Part shown: positions 41,697 through 44,861 of the stretch, in pieces | Position numbering within the stretch: the stretch's first letter is position 1 | How the letters are laid out: each line of letters opens with the position of its first letter | Assembly (NCBI GenBank): GCA_031178355.1 | Contig: JAPSJC010000014.1 | Coordinates: 1-44,861, forward strand | DNA from: Ureibacillus sp. | Lineage (GTDB): Bacteria; Bacillota; Bacilli; Bacillales_A; Planococcaceae | Reading direction: 5' to 3' | DNA: 44,861 nt | Notes under the pieces: model-generated | The model's input: the letters and a program-made list of their open reading frames with translations, nothing else | Databases searched by the model: none | What the model was told of the DNA's origin: nothing | Made by a program: the position numbers and the translations under genes

Positions 41697-41969
41697 TTAT
41701 GATTGATTATTTCTATTAAGATACTTTTTGCTTTCATAGAAGGACTCTACAATGTTTGTTGCAAATGGAATGAATTCCTTACCACTTTCTGTAAGAGTTA
41801 AACTACGACTTTCTCGATGAAACAGTGTTGTTCCTAGTGTTTCTTCTAGTGATTTAATACGAGCCGAAACAGTTGGTTGTGTTAAGTATAGTGCGTTAGC
41901 AGCTTTATGTATGCTTTTATACTTAACTACATAAAGAAACGACTCGATATGTTCAATATTCATTTCCAC
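41697..41969 (-). CDS. LysR-type DNA-binding domain only (YtmI-like position)
   Basis: A 90-residue protein equal to the N-terminal winged helix-turn-helix of LysR regulators. It has IEHIESFLYVVKYKSIHKAANALYLTQPTVSARIKSLEETLG, the wing FHRESRSLTLTESGKEF, and the start of the linker helix. The 200-residue effector domain is absent; the frame stops and a strong terminator follows 3 bases later. LysR proteins are about 300 residues, so this is either a degraded regulator or a small stand-alone one. It sits where ytmI sits in B. subtilis, at the head of the sulfur operon. It could still bind DNA but would not sense the usual ligand. Confidence 0.82.
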   Translation of the reverse strand: MEMNIEHIESFLYVVKYKSIHKAANALYLTQPTVSARIKSLEETLGTTLFHRESRSLTLTESGKEFIPFATNIVESFYESKKYLNRNNQS

Positions 41970-42124
41970 CCCTCTATTCCTATATTATTTAAAACCTACT
42001 TATCCAATTTGTTTTCTATTATATGCTGAATACAAGATGCAAATCAACAATTCTAAAAGTTTTAAAAGTGAGGGATATATTTTAAACGACTTTATTCCCC
42101 TTTTTTATTTTTTTGAAATTAAGT

Positions 42125-42152
42125 GAAATATGTCAGAAAATTCTCATATTAT
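42125..42152 (+). promoter_or_regulatory. Possible sigma-E promoter of yhbH
   Basis: GAAATATG (42125-42132), a 12-base spacer and CATATTAT (42145-42152) loosely resemble the sigma-E pattern, about 100 bases before yhbH. The spacer is short, so this is weak. Confidence 0.33.
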
Positions 42153-42249
42153 AAGAAAAGTGCTTTTCCTTTTCAAAAGAATAATTGCACTTTTTGACGA
42201 GTTGTTCACTTTTTGATGAAAATTAAAAATATAGATGGGTGAGGATAAT

Positions 42250-43407
42250 ATGAGCGAAATTCAAAAAAACTTTGTTATCTCAAAGGAAAACTGGTCCCTC
42301 CATCGTAAAGGGCATCAGGATCAACAACGTCATATGGAAAAGGTTAGAGATGCAATAAAAAATAATTTACCGGATATTGTAAGCGAAGAAAGTATTATCA
42401 TGTCGAATGGTCGTGAAGTTATTAAAGTACCAATTCGTTCTTTAGATGAATATAAAATTCGCTATAATTACGACAAGTCAAAGCACGTCGGTCAAGGAAA
42501 AGGTGATAGCAAAGTTGGAGATGTTATTGCCAAGGAACGAGGTACTGCAGAGAAGGGACCAGGTAAAGGGAACAAACCAGGCGATTCTCCAGGTGAAGAT
42601 TTCTATGAAGCTGAAGTAAGTTTAGAAGAAGTCCAGAATATATTATTCAATGAGCTGGAGCTTCCAAATTTACAGGAAAAAGAGAAGGAAAATATTACAA
42701 TAGAAAAAATTGAATTCAATGATATTCGTAAAAAAGGACTAATGGGAAATATCGATAAAAAGAGAACGATTTTAACGGCAATTAAACGTAATGCAATAAA
42801 GGGAGAAGCCAAAATAACGCCGATCCATAACGATGATTTAAGGTTTAAAACATGGGATGAAGTCATTAAACCAGAATCAAAAGCAGTCGTCCTAGCGATG
42901 ATGGATACAAGTGGATCCATGGGAACGTTTGAAAAGTATTGTGCTCGAAGTTTCTTCTTCTGGATGACTAGATTCTTAAGAACGAAATATGAGTATGTAG
43001 ACATTGAATTTATAGCTCACCATACTGAAGCGAAAGTAGTGACGGAGGAAGAATTCTTTACTAAGGGCGAAAGCGGAGGTACAGCCTGTTCTTCAGCATA
43101 TGCAAAAGCACTAGAATTGGTTTCAGGTAAATATAATCCAAAACGATATAATATTTATCCTGTACATTTTTCAGATGGCGATAATTTTTCAACGGATAAT
43201 GAGAAGTGTTTAAAACTGGTGAAAGAATTAATGGAAGTATCCAGTATGTTTGGTTATGGGGAAGTTAATGCACATAATCGTTATTCCACTTTAATGAGTG
43301 TCTATCGAAAAATTGATGATCCAAAATTTAGATACTATATACTGAAGCAAAAAAATGATGTTTACGAAGCATTGAAAAGGTTTTTCCAAAAGGCTGTGGA
43401 GGCATAA
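42250..43407 (+). CDS. yhbH: Sporulation protein YhbH (DUF444, YeaH-like)
   Basis: A 385-residue DUF444 protein with a von Willebrand factor A-like C-terminal half. The N-terminal part is charged and Gly-rich ([15 protein letters not shown], then [11 protein letters not shown]). The MIDAS-type metal site is [11 protein letters not shown] (D219, S221, S223). It works with PrkA (E. coli YeaG-YeaH) and SpoVR in sporulation or stress. In B. subtilis it is next to prkA; here prkA lies 7.4 kb upstream. GGTGAGGA precedes the ATG at 42250; an in-frame ATG five codons earlier overlaps that site. Confidence 0.93.
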   Translation: MSEIQKNFVISKENWSLHRKGHQDQQRHMEKVRDAIKNNLPDIVSEESIIMSNGREVIKVPIRSLDEYKIRYNYDKSKHVGQGKGDSKVGDVIAKERGTAEKGPGKGNKPGDSPGEDFYEAEVSLEEVQNILFNELELPNLQEKEKENITIEKIEFNDIRKKGLMGNIDKKRTILTAIKRNAIKGEAKITPIHNDDLRFKTWDEVIKPESKAVVLAMMDTSGSMGTFEKYCARSFFFWMTRFLRTKYEYVDIEFIAHHTEAKVVTEEEFFTKGESGGTACSSAYAKALELVSGKYNPKRYNIYPVHFSDGDNFSTDNEKCLKLVKELMEVSSMFGYGEVNAHNRYSTLMSVYRKIDDPKFRYYILKQKNDVYEALKRFFQKAVEA

Positions 43408-43459
43408 GGAAATATAATGTGAATTTTCCCTATAAATCGGTACAAGGAGGGATCATTTT

Positions 43460-44861
43460 ATGGAAAAAGAGCTTCATAAAGCGATTGACGAAATTACAGA
43501 GATAGCGGTAGGGTTTGGCTTAGATTTCTTTCCAATGCGCTATGAAATATGCCCAGCAGATGTGATCTATACGATTGGAGCTTACGGCATGCCAACTCGT
43601 TTTACTCATTGGAGCTTCGGAAAACAATTTCATAAAATGAAGCTTCAATACGATTTCGGTTTAAGTCAGATTTATGAATTGGTTATTAATTCAGATCCTT
43701 GTTACGCATTTTTACTTGATACCAACACACTTACACAAAATAAATTAATTATTGCCCATGTGTTAGCACACTGTGATTTCTTCAAGAATAATGTGCGTTT
43801 TTCAAATACAAGAAGAGATATGGTTGAGAGTATGACAGCTACGGCTGAACGTATTGCACATTATGAAATGTTATATGGAAAAGATGAAGTTGAGCAGTTT
43901 TTAGATGCGGTTCTAGCTATACAAGAACATATCGATCCTTCCTTACTAAGGCCAAAACTTATGTATAGTAGCTACGAAGATGAAGAAGAGGATATGACTG
44001 TAAAATCAAAATCTCCTTATGATGATTTATGGAATATAGATAATCAAAGTAAGGAAGAAAGTACAGTACGTCAGAAGAAAAAGAAGTTTCCTCCTAGGCC
44101 GGAGAAGGATTTGTTGTTATTTATTGAGGAATACAGCCGTGAATTAGAAGAATGGCAACGTGATATTTTAACAATGATGCGGGAAGAGATGTTATACTTC
44201 TGGCCACAATTAGAAACTAAAATTATGAATGAAGGATGGGCTTCTTACTGGCACCAAAGAATCATGCGTGAACTAAACTTGACGACAAATGAAACAATTG
44301 AATATGCAAAGTTAAATGCTGGCGTTGTTCAACCATCCAAAACGACAATAAACCCATACTACTTAGGGTTAAAAATATTTGAAGATATCGAAAAGCGTTA
44401 CGATAACCCAACTGAAGAAATGAAACGATTTGGAGCAAAACCTGGTTTAGGAAGAGAGAAGATGTTTGAGGTGAGGGAAATTGAATCGGATATTTCCTTT
44501 ATCAGAAACTATTTAACGAAAGACTTGGTAGAACAAGAAGATTTGTATTTATTTGAAAAGAAGGGCCTAGAGTATCGGATTAGTGATAAAGACTATAAAA
44601 ATGTGAGAGATCAACTTGTTTCAATGCGAGTAAATGGTGGCTTCCCATATATTGTAGTTGAAAATGGAGATTATTTAAGAAATGGCGAGCTATATCTAAA
44701 ACATGGCTACGAAGGGATGGAATTAGACTCTCGTTATCTCGAACAAGTACTTCAATATATTTATAAATTATGGGGAAGACCTGTACACGTAGAAACCTTT
44801 GTCGAAGAAAAACCAATTCTTTACTCCTATGACGGGAAGAAAAACTCTAAACGATTTATGT
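43460..44861 (+). CDS. spoVR: SpoVR family protein, 3' end beyond the window
   Basis: The frame is open from ATG 43460 to the end of the window (467 codons seen). AAGGAGG lies 9 bases before the start, and it follows yhbH by 52 bases. The protein begins [25 protein letters not shown] and has the SpoVR marks [44 protein letters not shown] and, later, [15 protein letters not shown]-like and [12 protein letters not shown] segments. SpoVR is involved in spore cortex formation and, in other bacteria, in a stress-linked complex with PrkA and YeaH. A normal SpoVR is about 465-510 residues, so nearly all of it is present. Confidence 0.93.
   Translation, partial: MEKELHKAIDEITEIAVGFGLDFFPMRYEICPADVIYTIGAYGMPTRFTHWSFGKQFHKMKLQYDFGLSQIYELVINSDPCYAFLLDTNTLTQNKLIIAHVLAHCDFFKNNVRFSNTRRDMVESMTATAERIAHYEMLYGKDEVEQFLDAVLAIQEHIDPSLLRPKLMYSSYEDEEEDMTVKSKSPYDDLWNIDNQSKEESTVRQKKKKFPPRPEKDLLLFIEEYSRELEEWQRDILTMMREEMLYFWPQLETKIMNEGWASYWHQRIMRELNLTTNETIEYAKLNAGVVQPSKTTINPYYLGLKIFEDIEKRYDNPTEEMKRFGAKPGLGREKMFEVREIESDISFIRNYLTKDLVEQEDLYLFEKKGLEYRISDKDYKNVRDQLVSMRVNGGFPYIVVENGDYLRNGELYLKHGYEGMELDSRYLEQVLQYIYKLWGRPVHVETFVEEKPILYSYDGKKNSKRFM

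Noticed and set aside
42603-43004. 133-residue minus-strand frame within yhbH
   Set aside because: Antisense to the conserved DUF444 gene and without a ribosome binding site.
1-44861. CRISPR array, tRNA or rRNA genes, transposases, phage genes
   Set aside because: No regularly spaced repeats beyond the short dispersed palindromes, no tRNA-like or rRNA-like sequence, and no DDE, serine or tyrosine recombinase protein was seen.

Overview
The window comes from a low-GC, endospore-forming Bacillota of the order Bacillales. Spore genes occur at both ends and in the middle: CotX/CotW-like coat proteins, Tlp, an alpha/beta SASP, CotJA/B/C, PrkA, YhbH and SpoVR. Strong AGGAGG-type ribosome binding sites, frequent TTG/GTG starts, an L-box on dapA and B. 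subtilis-like families (NrnB, YkuK, Tcy/Ytm) agree with this. A Lysinibacillus/Solibacillus-like (Caryophanaceae/Planococcaceae) genome is my best guess, from general resemblance only.

Layout. 1-800: a uracil-DNA-glycosylase-like gene bracketed by short palindromic repeats. 0.8-3.1 kb: a spore coat cluster (two CotX-type proteins and a CotW-like protein) behind a likely sigma-K promoter, then tlp. 3.1-7.5 kb: a catabolic cassette with a LuxR-type regulator divergent from esterase, Baeyer-Villiger monooxygenase and a second alpha/beta hydrolase. 7.5-19.7 kb: housekeeping and hypothetical genes (M29 aminopeptidase, DCC thiol oxidoreductase, SstT symporter, DUF1284, YkuK, DUF3298 protein, tartrate/D-malate-type dehydrogenase, dapA with a lysine riboswitch, an ssp gene, a membrane Mrr-like protein). 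19.8-30.5 kb: CYP152 P450, nrnB, a luciferase-like oxidoreductase, a membrane GT2 glycosyltransferase, a DUF4097 protein, a 789-residue two-domain isoprenoid-synthase-like protein and an EamA transporter. 30.6-32.7 kb: cotJABC and a double carboxymuconolactone-decarboxylase protein. 32.9-44.9 kb: prkA, and 7.4 kb later yhbH and spoVR (cut by the window end). Between them, on the opposite strand, lies a complete organosulfur operon related to B. subtilis ytmI-tcy-ytmO-ytnIJ.

How the genes work together. The monooxygenase and its two hydrolases form a logical ketone-to-ester-to-acid-plus-alcohol route. The sulfur operon combines an ABC importer, two FMN-dependent monooxygenases, a glutaredoxin-like protein and an SsuE-type flavin reductase that can supply reduced FMN. 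PrkA, YhbH and SpoVR are a conserved sporulation/stress trio, here split by the sulfur operon.

The points most worth a second look are: (1) prkA has its conserved N-terminus and a well placed ribosome binding site but only ATC where the start codon should be; (2) a CotX-type coat protein carries an exact RanBP2-type zinc-finger pattern at its N-terminus, with a second strong internal start; (3) the 789-residue protein has two Asp-rich motif pairs with almost the same spacing, suggesting two fused isoprenoid-synthase folds; (4) the organosulfur operon is headed by a LysR-type gene that is only a DNA-binding domain. No tRNA, rRNA, CRISPR array, transposase or phage gene was seen.
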